Shown: positions 48,634-57,406 of the stretch, piece after piece
Position numbering within the stretch: the stretch's first letter is position 1
Layout of the letters: every line of letters begins with the position of its first letter
Assembly (NCBI GenBank): GCA_020975725.1
Contig: QXJR01000028.1
Location: 1 to 64,000 of the forward strand
Length of the DNA stretch: 64,000 nucleotides
Reading direction: 5' to 3'
From: Picocystis sp. L7
Lineage: Eukaryota > Chlorophyta > Picocystophyceae > Picocystales > Picocystaceae
Notes under the pieces: generated by a model
Seen by the model: only the letters and a program-made list of their open reading frames with translations
The model's database searches: none
Told to the model about the DNA's origin: nothing
Made by a program: the position numbers and the translations under genes

Positions 48634-49623
48634 ATGCTGCGCATCCGGTGCAAACCAACCACGCCCAACCGGAAGGAAAAGGAACGGAAACGAAGGAGTG
48701 GATGGGAGGGAACGAAAAGACGAGCCGTGCAAGAAGAAAGAGGGAGCGCAGATCTCAGCGCACAACTCACCCTGCCGGGGATACGAGAGTCCCTCCTGAG
48801 ACAAGAAGACAGCATCATCTTCGGATTGCTCATGAGAGCGCAGTTCCGACACGACGATGTCATCTACCGACCCGGGGCCGTGCCCGTGCCGGGATTCGAT
48901 GCCCACGGGAACAGGATGTCCTTGCTCGATTACGTCCTGAGAGAAACCGAACAGATGCACGGGAAACTCCGCAGATACACCAGCCCAGACGAACATCCCT
49001 TCTTCCCAGAAGACCTGCCGGCACTCGTGCTGCCGCCGCTGAAGTATCCCAAGGTGCTGCAAGACGGAAGCGAAACGCTCAACATCAACGACACCGTCAA
49101 ACGAATGTACACCCACGTCCTCATCCAAGACATCACCGAACCAGGAGACGATAACAACCACGGAAGCGCGGTCATGGAAGATGTCTTCTGCTTGCAAGCC
49201 CTCTCCAGGAGGATACACTACGGGAAGTTCGTCGCAGAAGCCAAGTTCAGGGACAACCAAGACATCTACGTGCCACTCATCCACGAACAGAACGCACCAG
49301 CTATCATGGAAGCGCTCACCTACCTCGACCAAGAACAACGGGTGGTCGAACGCGTGCGTACCAAAGCGGCCACCTTCGGACAAGACGTGCGTCCCTCCAG
49401 CAGCGGGACGCCGGATCCAAACGAGCAAGTCAACGCGTACAAAATCCATCCGGACAAGGTGGCTTCCTTGTACGCCCAGTGGGTGATGCCGCTCACCAAA
49501 GTCGTGCAGGTCGAGTATTTGCTCCACCGATTGCCAGGATGCAACGAACGCCTGGGCGAATCGAATTGGCTGGCGGAAGAGATCGCCAAGTACGACGGCA
49601 AGATGCACACCGCAGGCCGCTGA
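48634..49623 (+). CDS. Chorismate mutase, plant/fungal AroQ type
   Basis: 329 aa, one exon, ATG 48634. The catalytic domain begins near residue 46 (LTLPGIRESLLRQEDSIIFGL) and keeps the family hallmarks ERAQ-like LLMRAQF, SPDEHPFFPEDLP, LPPLKYPKVL, GSAVMEDVFCLQALSRRIHYGKFVAEAKF and DWIMPLTKEVQVEYLL-like WVMPLTKVVQVEYLL. It converts chorismate to prephenate for Phe and Tyr synthesis. The allosteric-type helical architecture is that of plant and yeast enzymes, not the short bacterial AroH. The first ~40 residues are very basic and may be a plastid transit peptide. ATAATAAAAG lies about 100 bp past the stop. Confidence 0.95.
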   Translation: MLRIRCKPTTPNRKEKERKRRSGWEGTKRRAVQEERGSADLSAQLTLPGIRESLLRQEDSIIFGLLMRAQFRHDDVIYRPGAVPVPGFDAHGNRMSLLDYVLRETEQMHGKLRRYTSPDEHPFFPEDLPALVLPPLKYPKVLQDGSETLNINDTVKRMYTHVLIQDITEPGDDNNHGSAVMEDVFCLQALSRRIHYGKFVAEAKFRDNQDIYVPLIHEQNAPAIMEALTYLDQEQRVVERVRTKAATFGQDVRPSSSGTPDPNEQVNAYKIHPDKVASLYAQWVMPLTKVVQVEYLLHRLPGCNERLGESNWLAEEIAKYDGKMHTAGR

Positions 49624-49808
49624 AAACGACGCGACCGCCACGGACATGGGAACGGGGAGAGATGGCAACGTGCGCACCGGTGGAGACAGGGGAAAGGACG
49701 ATCGTTCCATCCAACATTCAATAATAAAAGAAGGGGTGCGAATCCAATCACGGACCCAGCAGCGATGCGGGAGCGCGGATCCCTTGCGGTTATTCTGTTG
49801 CTCTATCA

Positions 49809-50077
49809 TCACGTTCTCCCTCGCAAGCATTCCGTGGTGCATCGTTTGAGGCACTTGTCGTTCCACGCCGGGACTTGGTGCATGTTCATGCAGACGGCCC
49901 GCTGGCAAGCTTCCGTGCACGCATCGTTGTCTGTCCCGTCGGAGGTCCGAGCGGCCAACGTCAGTTCATCCGCAGCGCTGTGGATCGTCCTGCCTCGGCG
50001 AGGGGGGGGGTTTGAAATTGGATCCACGACGTACCTGAGACACCACAGACCGTGACACACGTGTTGGGCGTGGTGTC
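49809..50077 (-). CDS. Small Cys-rich protein, C-terminal exons
   Basis: Two exons are supported: 50077-50035 (bounded by GCGCAG and GTACGT) and 49930-49809 (acceptor GGGACAG, stop TGA). Joined in frame they give DTTPNTCVTVCGVS then DNDACTEACQRAVCMNMHQ and VPAWNDKCLKRCTTECLRGR. Regular CX3C pairs suggest a small disulfide-linked helical hairpin, as in CHCH-type or secreted proteins. The N-terminal exon(s) are not resolved: no ATG lies in the same frame before a stop, so an upstream exon must exist between about 50080 and 50400. Function unknown. Confidence 0.5.
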
Positions 50078-50181
50078 CTGCGCGAAAGACACGATCCGTC
50101 GGATTGGCGTTCCTGGTCAGCGACGAGGCCCCGCGGCCTTCGATTCTCGTTCGATCGCCGGATCCGAGCGGTGGAAGCCAT

Positions 50182-51431
50182 CGCGCAGGCGTTCGGGGCG
50201 CACCTTCGCCAGTCCTCCCATCCTCCGCAGCAACCTATCCGAGGTGCAGACTCTTTCGCACACGAAGAGATCTTCGTCGCCCGCGCTCCTACGGTTCCTG
50301 TGCGTTCGAGGTGCGAGCAGGGTCAGCCATGGCAGAGGCGGGGGTCCGCCACACTCGAGCGTGGCGTTCGACGGCGCACGTTTCCTTCCTCGTGCCGCTC
50401 TTGCTTCGGATGCCTTCCTTGTCTCTCCTTCCCTTCCGTCCGGCGCGATCCACCTGGGGCTTGGCACGTGCTTCGAATCCTCTTCCTTTTTCGCGTGTCT
50501 TCCGTTTTCGAGCGGCGTGTTGGATCGCGGTTCCGTTCGTGTGGTTTTCGTTGGCTTCGTCCTTCCTTCCCGGGCTTGGGAGTGGCCAGGGTGTGGTTCT
50601 CCCACCTTCCTTGGATGCGTTCGGGAAGCGGCTTGGGACCTCGTTCCTTCGTTCTTGGACCGGCACGACGGTTCCATTCTCGTGTTTTCTCCTCCCCTTC
50701 TTTGGCAGCTTCGTTTTCTTCGTTCCGTCTGGTTCCGTTCTTTCCCGCCGTGGTGGTGCCCCATCGTTCCCCGTCTACGCGATTCCGTCTCACCTCCTTC
50801 CCGTGTCTTCTTTTCCCGTTTTGGATCGCTTGAAGACCTTCCCACGCAGGAGCACGGCAGGCACCACCAATCCGGTGGCCCACCACGGTTGCATGGTCGT
50901 CGTCTGCGTCTTTCTTGGATCCGATCCTGCTCTTTTTTTTTTCTTCTTCCTTTCCCCTCCCTCCTCTCTTGGGGATCGAGTTCGATCCATCCATCGATCG
51001 ATCGAGGGGCAGGGATGGATGGGCAGCAGGTGGAGGGAGGGATGAACCCCATGCATCGGCACGGTGTTGATCGAGGAGAACCGAACCCATCCTTTCTCCG
51101 GACGGGGTTCCGTTCCGATCCTTTCCGTCTGGAAAAGGATTCCGATCGAACCCCTTCCTACCCTCCCTCCCTCCAGCCATCCACCTCGAGGCAGGGGGGA
51201 AGGAGGATGGGACCCATCCGGTTTCGGGTCCGTTTCGAAACGGGAACGAATCCCCTTTGGGATCGGGGGAAGGACCCCGGTCTCCCCTCCCCCCTCGCCT
51301 CGAAGGAAGGGTGCACGTGGGTTCGAAGGGTCGACCCCAACCCTGGGGTTGGGTCCGTTCTCTCGTTCCCGACGCGATCCACACCGACCTCCGTTCCCAC
51401 CAAACACCCACGAACCAGCGGATAGAGAGAC
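50182..51431. promoter_or_regulatory. Upstream region of the Cys-rich and RETICULATA-related genes
   Basis: Longest divergent gap of the island. The first part probably holds the missing 5' exon(s) of the Cys-rich gene. From about 50930 there are a T run, GATCCATCCATCGATCGATCGAGG (50984-51007), paired GGATCC/GGGTCC blocks and C- and G-rich runs before the plus-strand ATG. Long frames on both strands here show no family resemblance. Confidence 0.4.
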
Positions 51432-52550
51432 ATGGCGACCCTGCGAATGGAGGCGATCGGGACTTGGATCAAGAGGAACGAAAAGATGAACCACACCCGG
51501 AAAGGAAGGAAGCACGCGAACCTACGAAGGAGGAAACGTCCCGCGAAAGCCACGACCGAAGGAGGAGGAGCCGAACCAATGACCACAGGAACAGGAGGAG
51601 GAGGTGGTGGGGAATGGGGATACGGTGGTGGTGGCAGAGGCGGAGAAGGCGGCGATGGAGGCGGAAAAGGAGGAGATGCGTCGAATCCCAAAGGAACGGG
51701 GATCGAAGCGCTCCTCCTGGCCGCAGGAAGGTCCCTCGACACGATTCCTGCAGACCTCGCAGCTGGAGCACGTGCAGGAAAGCTGCAACCGGAAATCTTG
51801 GAGAGGTTCTTCCGACTCGAAAACGGCCTGCTCGGACCGCTCATGAAGATCGACGGGTTCCGAGAGAGGCTGCTCGCGGATCCGGGATTCTTCGTCAAGG
51901 TGGGGATCGAGGTGGGGATCGGGGTGGCCTGCAAGCTGACCGCCGAGTACGAAAAAAGGAAAGGACACTTCGCCAAAGAACTCGACTTCGTGTTTGCCAA
52001 CATGGTCATGGCACTCATCGCCGATTTCATGCTTGTGTGGCTGCCTGCGCCCACCTACTCCTTCAAGGCCGCATCGAAATCCGGCGGACGCATCAACCGG
52101 TTCTTGGCCAATTGTCCGGACAACGCGTTCCAGAAGGTGCCGGCAGGAATGCAGCCTTTCACCTTGGGGCAGAGATCGGCGGCGGTCTTGCGCAACGGCG
52201 CCAAGCTCTTGGGGGTGGGCATGTTCAGCAGCCTGTTCGGCGTGACCATCACCAACGCGCTCCAAGCATTGCGCACGGCGTTGGATCCAACCTTCGCACC
52301 TCAGAACCCTCCACAGGATATCCTGATCACAAGCTTGATCTACGGCTCGTACATGGCCTCCAGCAGCAACCTTCGTTACCAGATCCTGGCCGGTGTGATC
52401 GAAGAGAGAGGCATCGAGGTCGTGTTCAAGGGCGATCGCGCAAAGATCGGTGCGCTCTGCGCGGTCCTCCGCACACTCAACACGTTCTTGGGATCGTTGA
52501 TGTGGGTGGATTACATTCGCATGTTTGGTTACCAGAAGTCTGGGGAATGA
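51432..52550 (+). CDS. RETICULATA-related plastid envelope protein (DUF3411)
   Basis: 372 aa, one exon, ATG 51432. Residues 1-~42 are basic (transit-peptide-like), ~44-85 are Gly-rich, and ~90-345 form the DUF3411 domain: LLLAAGRSLDTIPADLA, FFVKVGIEVGIGVACK, ELDFVFANMVMALIADFMLV, APTYSF, and LAGVIEERGIEVVF. Several stretches (about 155-170, 185-204, 255-275, 300-325) are likely membrane-spanning. In Arabidopsis the RER proteins sit in the chloroplast envelope and affect mesophyll development and leaf reticulation; their molecular activity is not known. The family is typical of plants and green algae. Tail-to-tail with CWC15, 131 bp apart. Confidence 0.93.
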   Translation: MATLRMEAIGTWIKRNEKMNHTRKGRKHANLRRRKRPAKATTEGGGAEPMTTGTGGGGGGEWGYGGGGRGGEGGDGGGKGGDASNPKGTGIEALLLAAGRSLDTIPADLAAGARAGKLQPEILERFFRLENGLLGPLMKIDGFRERLLADPGFFVKVGIEVGIGVACKLTAEYEKRKGHFAKELDFVFANMVMALIADFMLVWLPAPTYSFKAASKSGGRINRFLANCPDNAFQKVPAGMQPFTLGQRSAAVLRNGAKLLGVGMFSSLFGVTITNALQALRTALDPTFAPQNPPQDILITSLIYGSYMASSSNLRYQILAGVIEERGIEVVFKGDRAKIGALCAVLRTLNTFLGSLMWVDYIRMFGYQKSGE

Positions 52551-52681
52551 ACCGTGCGGAAGGAATGGAACGTGAGAGATGGGTCCGCGATCGCCAAGGG
52601 ATCGCGTGCGGGCGCGGTGGCTTGGCGTTTGTAACATAGATGAACTACATCCTTATTCGTGGGTCGGTTTTCGCCCGTGCG

Positions 52682-53597
52682 TCACTTGATGTATTTGTCC
52701 AGGAACCGACGGTGGAAGTCGTTGCGCACGGTGTCGTTGACGAACCGCTTCCGTGCTTTTTTCTCGTGCCTGGCTTGGTTTCGGAAGACCACGTCGTCGT
52801 CCCATCTCCTTTTGATTGCGAAGCTCGCTTCGCTCCCGCCGAGGTCCAGGAGCGGGTTTTCTTCCCTGCTCCGTTGCATCTCTTCCCTTTCTTCTTGCGC
52901 GGCTCGTTCGGCGGCTTTCGTCGCGGCTTCTTCCGCTCTTTCTTTTTTGATCCGTTCGAGTTCGGCGACGAGTGCCGCCGTGTCGTCTTCCTCGTCCGAG
53001 CCTTCGTCTTCCTCTCCTTCGCTGTCCGGTTCCGAATCGTCGTGGTCCGCTTCGTCTGCGTCCAGCTGGTGGACGGTCAGTGGACCGTCCTCGTGGTCCG
53101 TTGCACCGTGTTTTTGTCTTCTTCCGTCTTGGAGGTGTCTCTGGACATCGACGTCTCCCCAGACGGGCAGTTTGCCTTGTTTCCTCAGGTATTCTCTCTC
53201 GTTCGCTTCGAGTTCGGCTTTGAGGTCGCGTTGGTCCCGTTCTTCTTCGGGATCTTGTCCTTCCGACCTGTCGATTTCGTTCGTTTTCGGTTCGGCAAGG
53301 TCGCGGGTTGCGCATTGTTCGTGCACCGTCCACGCGTCGCGTTTCCTCCTCGGTCAGCCGCGGTTCGTCGTGCACCTTTCGATTGCGCTTGCCTGTGTCC
53401 ACGCGTCTTTTGTTCCGGTGGGACCTTGGTCGTTCCTCCTTTTCCGTGGGTCGGTTCCGTCCTCACCTCTCCTTGAGTGTTTTTTTCGCGGTGGCGTCTT
53501 TGGACGAGAAGGCTTTGGAGGGTGCGAACAGCCTCCTCCCTCCTTGGTTGGCGTCTCCACGTGCGGGTGCCCACGTGGGTCGATGGGCCGTGGTCAT
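52682..53597 (-). CDS. CWC15: Pre-mRNA-splicing factor CWC15
   Basis: Two exons on minus: 53597-53467 (131 nt) and 53267-52682, with a 199-nt GT-AG intron (donor GTGAGGA, acceptor GACAG). The protein is 238 aa. It starts MTTAHRPTWAPARG, the conserved CWC15 start, has a long acidic middle (PDSEGEEDEGSDEEDDTAA), the LVAELERIKKERAEE helix and the hallmark C-terminus FAIKRRWDDDVVFRNQAR ... RFVNDTVRNDFHRRFLDKYIK. CWC15 is a component of the Prp19-associated complex in activated spliceosomes. Divergent from ORANGE. Confidence 0.95.
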
Positions 53598-54044
53598 GGT
53601 CCGTGGGTCTCCTTCGACCGCGTCTCTCTTCCTCTTCCTCTCTCTTCCTCTCTGTCTCTCTCTACTCCCTCTGTCTCTCCTCGCGGATGGGGAACCGGGG
53701 AAGGGAAGGGTCCTTGGACCAGACCCCCCCCTCTCCCTTGGAATCTCTTTGCAAACCAGGGTGGGATTTCTGGGATCGATCGATCGGGATGGGACGGGTC
53801 CACCTTCGGGGTGGCAACGGGGTCCTTTTCCCCACTCCCCCACTCCCCATCGGAGACAGATCGAGATCGAAAGGGAGAACGGAATCGGGACGACAAGGAA
53901 GGGGGGAGGTGTGTGGGTGGGTTCCGTTCGACACCACACGGCTCTGGGGGGTGGAAAGGGGAAAAAGGGGAACCCTGAACCCTCCCATCTCTCCTGCCAA
54001 CACGTCCACGAACCCACGCCACGACACGACGAGACGGGAGAACC
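53598..54044. promoter_or_regulatory. Divergent promoter region, CWC15 / ORANGE
   Basis: 447 bp between start codons. Contains a TCTCTTCCTCTCTCTTCC pyrimidine tract (about 53625-53680), a C run (53723-53729), GGGATCGATCGATCGGG at about 53771 and the GGTCCACC-type GC blocks seen in other pairs. Confidence 0.5.
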
Positions 54045-54959
54045 ATGAAGGGGACGATCGCCGCCACGGGTGGAAAGGGGACGCACGTGGTGTGGATCCG
54101 CAACAGAACGAACATCGGTAGGGGAATGGAAGGATGGAAACGAACGGTGGGAAACAAGATTGATCCAAGGTATGACAACAAGAGAAGGACGAGATGCAAA
54201 GCCGAAAACCAACCCCAAGAGGAACCCGAAGGAGACACGACGGATGCGGAATCCACCGCACTGCCGGAAAACTACTGCCTCATCGAAAGCAGAGAAACCG
54301 TCATGGACTTCGCGAAAATGGACCTCGAAGAAATCGAACTCAACATCATGAGCCGTAGGAACAAAATCTTCCTGCTGATGGAAGAAGTGAGGAGGCTGAG
54401 GATACAAAAAAGACTCAAAGAGAGGAAACTCACCAACACCAACGAAACAGAAGAACAAGAACACCAAGCCTTCCCCTCCGCACTGCCCTTCCTGCCGGAA
54501 ATCACCCAAGACACCATCACCGATTACTACATCTTCTTCGCCGGGGTCGTCTCCTTCATCATCTTCTTCGGGGGCGTCATTGCGCCCACGTTGGAAGTCA
54601 AGATGGGACTCGGCGGACAGTCCTACGCGGAGTTCATCGACAGCATTGGGCTGCCAAGCCAACTCAGTCAAGTGGATCCCATCGTTGCCTCCTTCTGCGG
54701 CGGGGCCGTGGGAGTGCTGTCCGCGTTGCTGGTGGTGGAAATCAACAACGTACACGAGCAGGAGAAAAAAAGATGCCTCTATTGCAAAGGGACGGGATAC
54801 CTGGCGTGCGGTGCATGCGGATCGACCGGTAAAGAACCTACCACGGGGTCCATGTGCATCCCCTGCAGCGGCACCGGCAAGGTCATGTGCCCCTCCTGCT
54901 TGTGCACGGGGATGGGGATGGCCACAGAACACGACCCTCGAGTGGATCCGTTCGATTGA
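54045..54959 (+). CDS. OR: ORANGE (OR) protein, plastid DnaJ-type zinc-finger protein
   Basis: 304 aa, one exon, ATG 54045. N-terminal ~70 residues are transit-like. The conserved body starts NYCLIESRETVMDFAKMD and includes SRRNKIFLLMEEVRRLRIQ, PFLPEIT, two transmembrane helices (~160-180, FFAGVVSFIIFFGGVIAP; ~212-233, ASFCGGAVGVLSALLVVE) and QLSQVDPIVASF. The C-terminal zinc finger has four CXXCXXXG repeats (CLYCKGTG, CGACGSTG, CIPCSGTG, CPSCLCTG) and the plant-type tail TEHDPRVDPFD. OR stabilises phytoene synthase and promotes carotenoid accumulation and chromoplast formation in plants. The spacing between repeats 2 and 3 is shorter than in Arabidopsis OR. Confidence 0.95.
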   Translation: MKGTIAATGGKGTHVVWIRNRTNIGRGMEGWKRTVGNKIDPRYDNKRRTRCKAENQPQEEPEGDTTDAESTALPENYCLIESRETVMDFAKMDLEEIELNIMSRRNKIFLLMEEVRRLRIQKRLKERKLTNTNETEEQEHQAFPSALPFLPEITQDTITDYYIFFAGVVSFIIFFGGVIAPTLEVKMGLGGQSYAEFIDSIGLPSQLSQVDPIVASFCGGAVGVLSALLVVEINNVHEQEKKRCLYCKGTGYLACGACGSTGKEPTTGSMCIPCSGTGKVMCPSCLCTGMGMATEHDPRVDPFD

Positions 54960-55047
54960 TGGGTGCAGCCCGGGGAGCGGGGACTTTTTTTATGGGCAAT
55001 AATACATACTGCGTCATTCGGCTGACGGGATCCGACCCCAACCCCAC

Positions 55048-56160
55048 TCACCTGGCATGCATGGAGACATCGTGCAGTTGGCGCAGCTCCTGCTCCAACC
55101 TGGTGCTGCAGAAACGTAGCTTCCTCTTCAGCTCTTCCAGGACGCGAAGAGTTTCGTCCTCCCCGTCCTCGGGAGGTGCCGCGGGGGCGCTGGGTTGCAA
55201 GGTTCCGTCTTCTATCGCGCTGGCCACCTGTTCCAGCTTGTGCTGGGTCCTGGACACGTCTTCCTTCAGCTTGGCGACTTGTTCGCCGATGCTTTCGATG
55301 GCGTCTGTGTCTTGGGCTTGGATCAAGGCCACTTTTTCGCACAGGTCTTCCATTTGTCGCCGCACATCCCTTTCGAACGCGGTGAGTAGGTCCAGATCGA
55401 TGCTTCTCAGCCTCGTTGCGTTGTCTCTTTTGAGCGCGACCACCTGTGGTTCTAGGCTCGCTGCTTGTTTTTCCACTTCTTCCTGCACTCGTTGGGGCAT
55501 GTTCGTCGCGGCTTGTTTCATGTTTCTTTCCTTGTCTTCGACTCGGCCGGCAAAGGCCTCCAGGGTGACGTTGATTTCTTCCGAGGCCGCTTGGAGGGTT
55601 GGATGCAAGGTTTCGGTCAGGTTCCTGGCGGCCATTTCTTTGAGTTCTGCGACTTGTTTCGTCCTTTCGTGTCGGATTCTATCTTGGAAGGTCTCGAACT
55701 TGGCGTCTACTTTGAGTTTGAGGTTGGCGATCCTTTGGGAGAGTTGGGTCTCGAGTTCTTGCATGGCTGCTTTTCGGGTCTCCATCTTGTGCTTTGTGTT
55801 TCTTTCTTGTTCTTGGATCCTCTTTTCGATCCCTGCGATTCGTTTTTCCCACGGTCGGACGGCATCTTTCGCTTGTTCGTATCTCATCCCCGCGTCCTTC
55901 CTTTCCATGGTTCTCGTGTGCGGATGTTTGTCTTTCCCTTGGAGATGTTTTTCCATCCACCGCACTTGTTCTTCTGCTTCTTGCACGTCTTTCCTCAGCT
56001 GTTCGGCATCCCTGTTCATCTCCATCACCTTGGTCCTGTGTTGTTCCAGTTCTGCATGGGCTTGTTTCTCCACTTCCTTCAACCTCTCCCACGCGCGTTG
56101 GATCTCGTGTGGATGCCTCTTCTTCTCCCACCCGTTGGATCTTCCCTCGTTCTCTTCCAT
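55048..56160 (-). CDS. Coiled-coil protein of unknown function
   Basis: 370 aa from ATG 56160 (Kozak-like GACACCATGG); the frame is open further upstream but that ATG fits best. Residues ~20-330 are nearly continuous heptad-like coiled coil rich in Glu, Lys, Gln and Arg (for example IQRAWERLKEVEKQ, MQELETQLSQRIANLKLKV), with an Ala/Pro-rich break near 320 and a final helix (EELKRKLRFCSTRLEQELRQ). The last codons read GCC AGG TGA, and CAGGTGAGTG there is also a perfect splice donor, so a tiny extra 3' exon is possible. I do not recognise the family; it is probably structural or cytoskeletal. Its 3' end lies 88 bp from the ORANGE stop. Confidence 0.7.
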   Translation of the reverse strand: MEENEGRSNGWEKKRHPHEIQRAWERLKEVEKQAHAELEQHRTKVMEMNRDAEQLRKDVQEAEEQVRWMEKHLQGKDKHPHTRTMERKDAGMRYEQAKDAVRPWEKRIAGIEKRIQEQERNTKHKMETRKAAMQELETQLSQRIANLKLKVDAKFETFQDRIRHERTKQVAELKEMAARNLTETLHPTLQAASEEINVTLEAFAGRVEDKERNMKQAATNMPQRVQEEVEKQAASLEPQVVALKRDNATRLRSIDLDLLTAFERDVRRQMEDLCEKVALIQAQDTDAIESIGEQVAKLKEDVSRTQHKLEQVASAIEDGTLQPSAPAAPPEDGEDETLRVLEELKRKLRFCSTRLEQELRQLHDVSMHAR

Positions 56161-56576
56161 GGTGTCGAATCCTCCACTCCCACGCATGCGACGTGGTTGT
56201 GGGTGCGTGTCTCGAATCATCCCCCTTCTTCGAAAGGACCCACGTCCCTGGGAACCTGTTTCGGGAACGGGTCCCTTTCGGAGGGGTGGATGGGTCCATG
56301 TCCCCCCTGCTCCCATCCCTGGGTTCGATCGACGTCGATCGAAACGAATCGAAGGGAAGGGGAGACGGTCCCCTTCCTTTCCCTCCCCCCGGGTGGAAGG
56401 ATCCTTTCACCCGGGACAGGCAGACGGATCCCCTTCCCCCAGACCGGGGTGGGACGAGGGGGAAAAGGAAAAGGAAAGGGATCCCCCCCTCCCCTCCTCC
56501 ATCCCGCCGCCAGGGGAGACCTGGGCGAGCCGCATCGACGCAGCCGAACCACCAGCTGCACAGACGCGTGTTCGCG
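56161..56576. promoter_or_regulatory. Divergent promoter region, coiled-coil gene / RPL23A
   Basis: 416 bp between starts. Has TCGATCGACGTCGATCGAAACG (56323-56344), inverted pairs GGGTCC/GGACCC and GGATCC, C runs and G-rich blocks. The RPL23A transcription start must be within the last ~100 bp. No TATA box seen. Confidence 0.5.
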
Positions 56577-57325
56577 ATGGCGAAAGGTACGCGCGTGGAG
56601 ACGGAGGACGGACGAGACGGGGTCCAGGACGGTGCACTGACCCTGTTGGATGCGATCGGACGATGCAGATGCCAAGGATCAGGCCAAGAAGGCCGCCAAA
56701 GCGGTCAAGAAGGGTGGCGTGAGGTCGAAAACCCTCAAGAAAAGAACGACCGTCACCTTCCACAGGCCAAGGACGCTCAAACATGCGAGGGATCCCAAGT
56801 ATCCGAGGACCAGGTGAGAGACACGGAACGAAACAACGATCCGCCACGCGCGTCCGACGAACGGACACGCACGCGTGCGAACCAAGAACCGAAAGAAGAA
56901 AACCAAAGACAACAACACAGGGATCGACGCCCAACGTCCTCCCCTGGACGCCATACATCGAGGGTGTCGAAGACGGAGACAGAACGAGGAGAAGAGAGAC
57001 TGACGGACGACGACGACGGAACGAACCCCGATTCGATGGAAACAGCGCACCCACGTCCAAGGCCATGGATGAATACACCATCCTCAAGTTTCCGCTGACC
57101 ACCGAAGCAGCCATGAAAAAGATCGAAGACAACAACACCCTCGTCTTCATCGTGGACGTGAGAGCAGACAAGAAGAAGATCAAACAGGCAGTGATGCTGA
57201 TGTACGACATCCAAGTCATGAAAGTCAACACCCTCATTAGGCCAGACGGACAAAAGAAGGCGTTTGTGCGCCTGACGCCGGACTACGACGCACTCGACGT
57301 TGCCAACAAGATTGGAATCATCTAA
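56577..57325 (+). CDS. RPL23A: 60S ribosomal protein L23a (uL23)
   Basis: Three exons: 56577-56586 (10 nt, ATGGCGAAAG), 56669-56813 and 57046-57325, with GT-AG introns of 82 and 232 nt. The spliced protein is 144 aa: [16 protein letters not shown], a basic eukaryote-specific N-terminus, then [20 protein letters not shown], and the uL23 domain ([71 protein letters not shown]). uL23 lies at the peptide exit tunnel and docks SRP and other nascent-chain factors. An intron right after the start codons is common in ribosomal protein genes. Tail-to-tail with the NamZ-like gene, 81 bp apart. Confidence 0.96.
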
Positions 57326-57406
57326 GATGGAGTGCGGGGAAGCTGTAAAGGTTATCGTTCCACCCTTTCAAAGCAAACACGAATGCCGTTTATTCGACGC
57401 GAAAAC

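Noticed and set aside
50052-51425. 457-aa plus-strand and 362-aa minus-strand frames
   Set aside because: They overlap on opposite strands in GC-rich promoter DNA, lack any recognisable domain and cross a splice-supported exon of the Cys-rich gene.
53463-54932. 489-aa minus-strand frame antisense to ORANGE
   Set aside because: Only its last 43 codons are real (CWC15 exon 1). The rest mirrors the ORANGE coding sequence.
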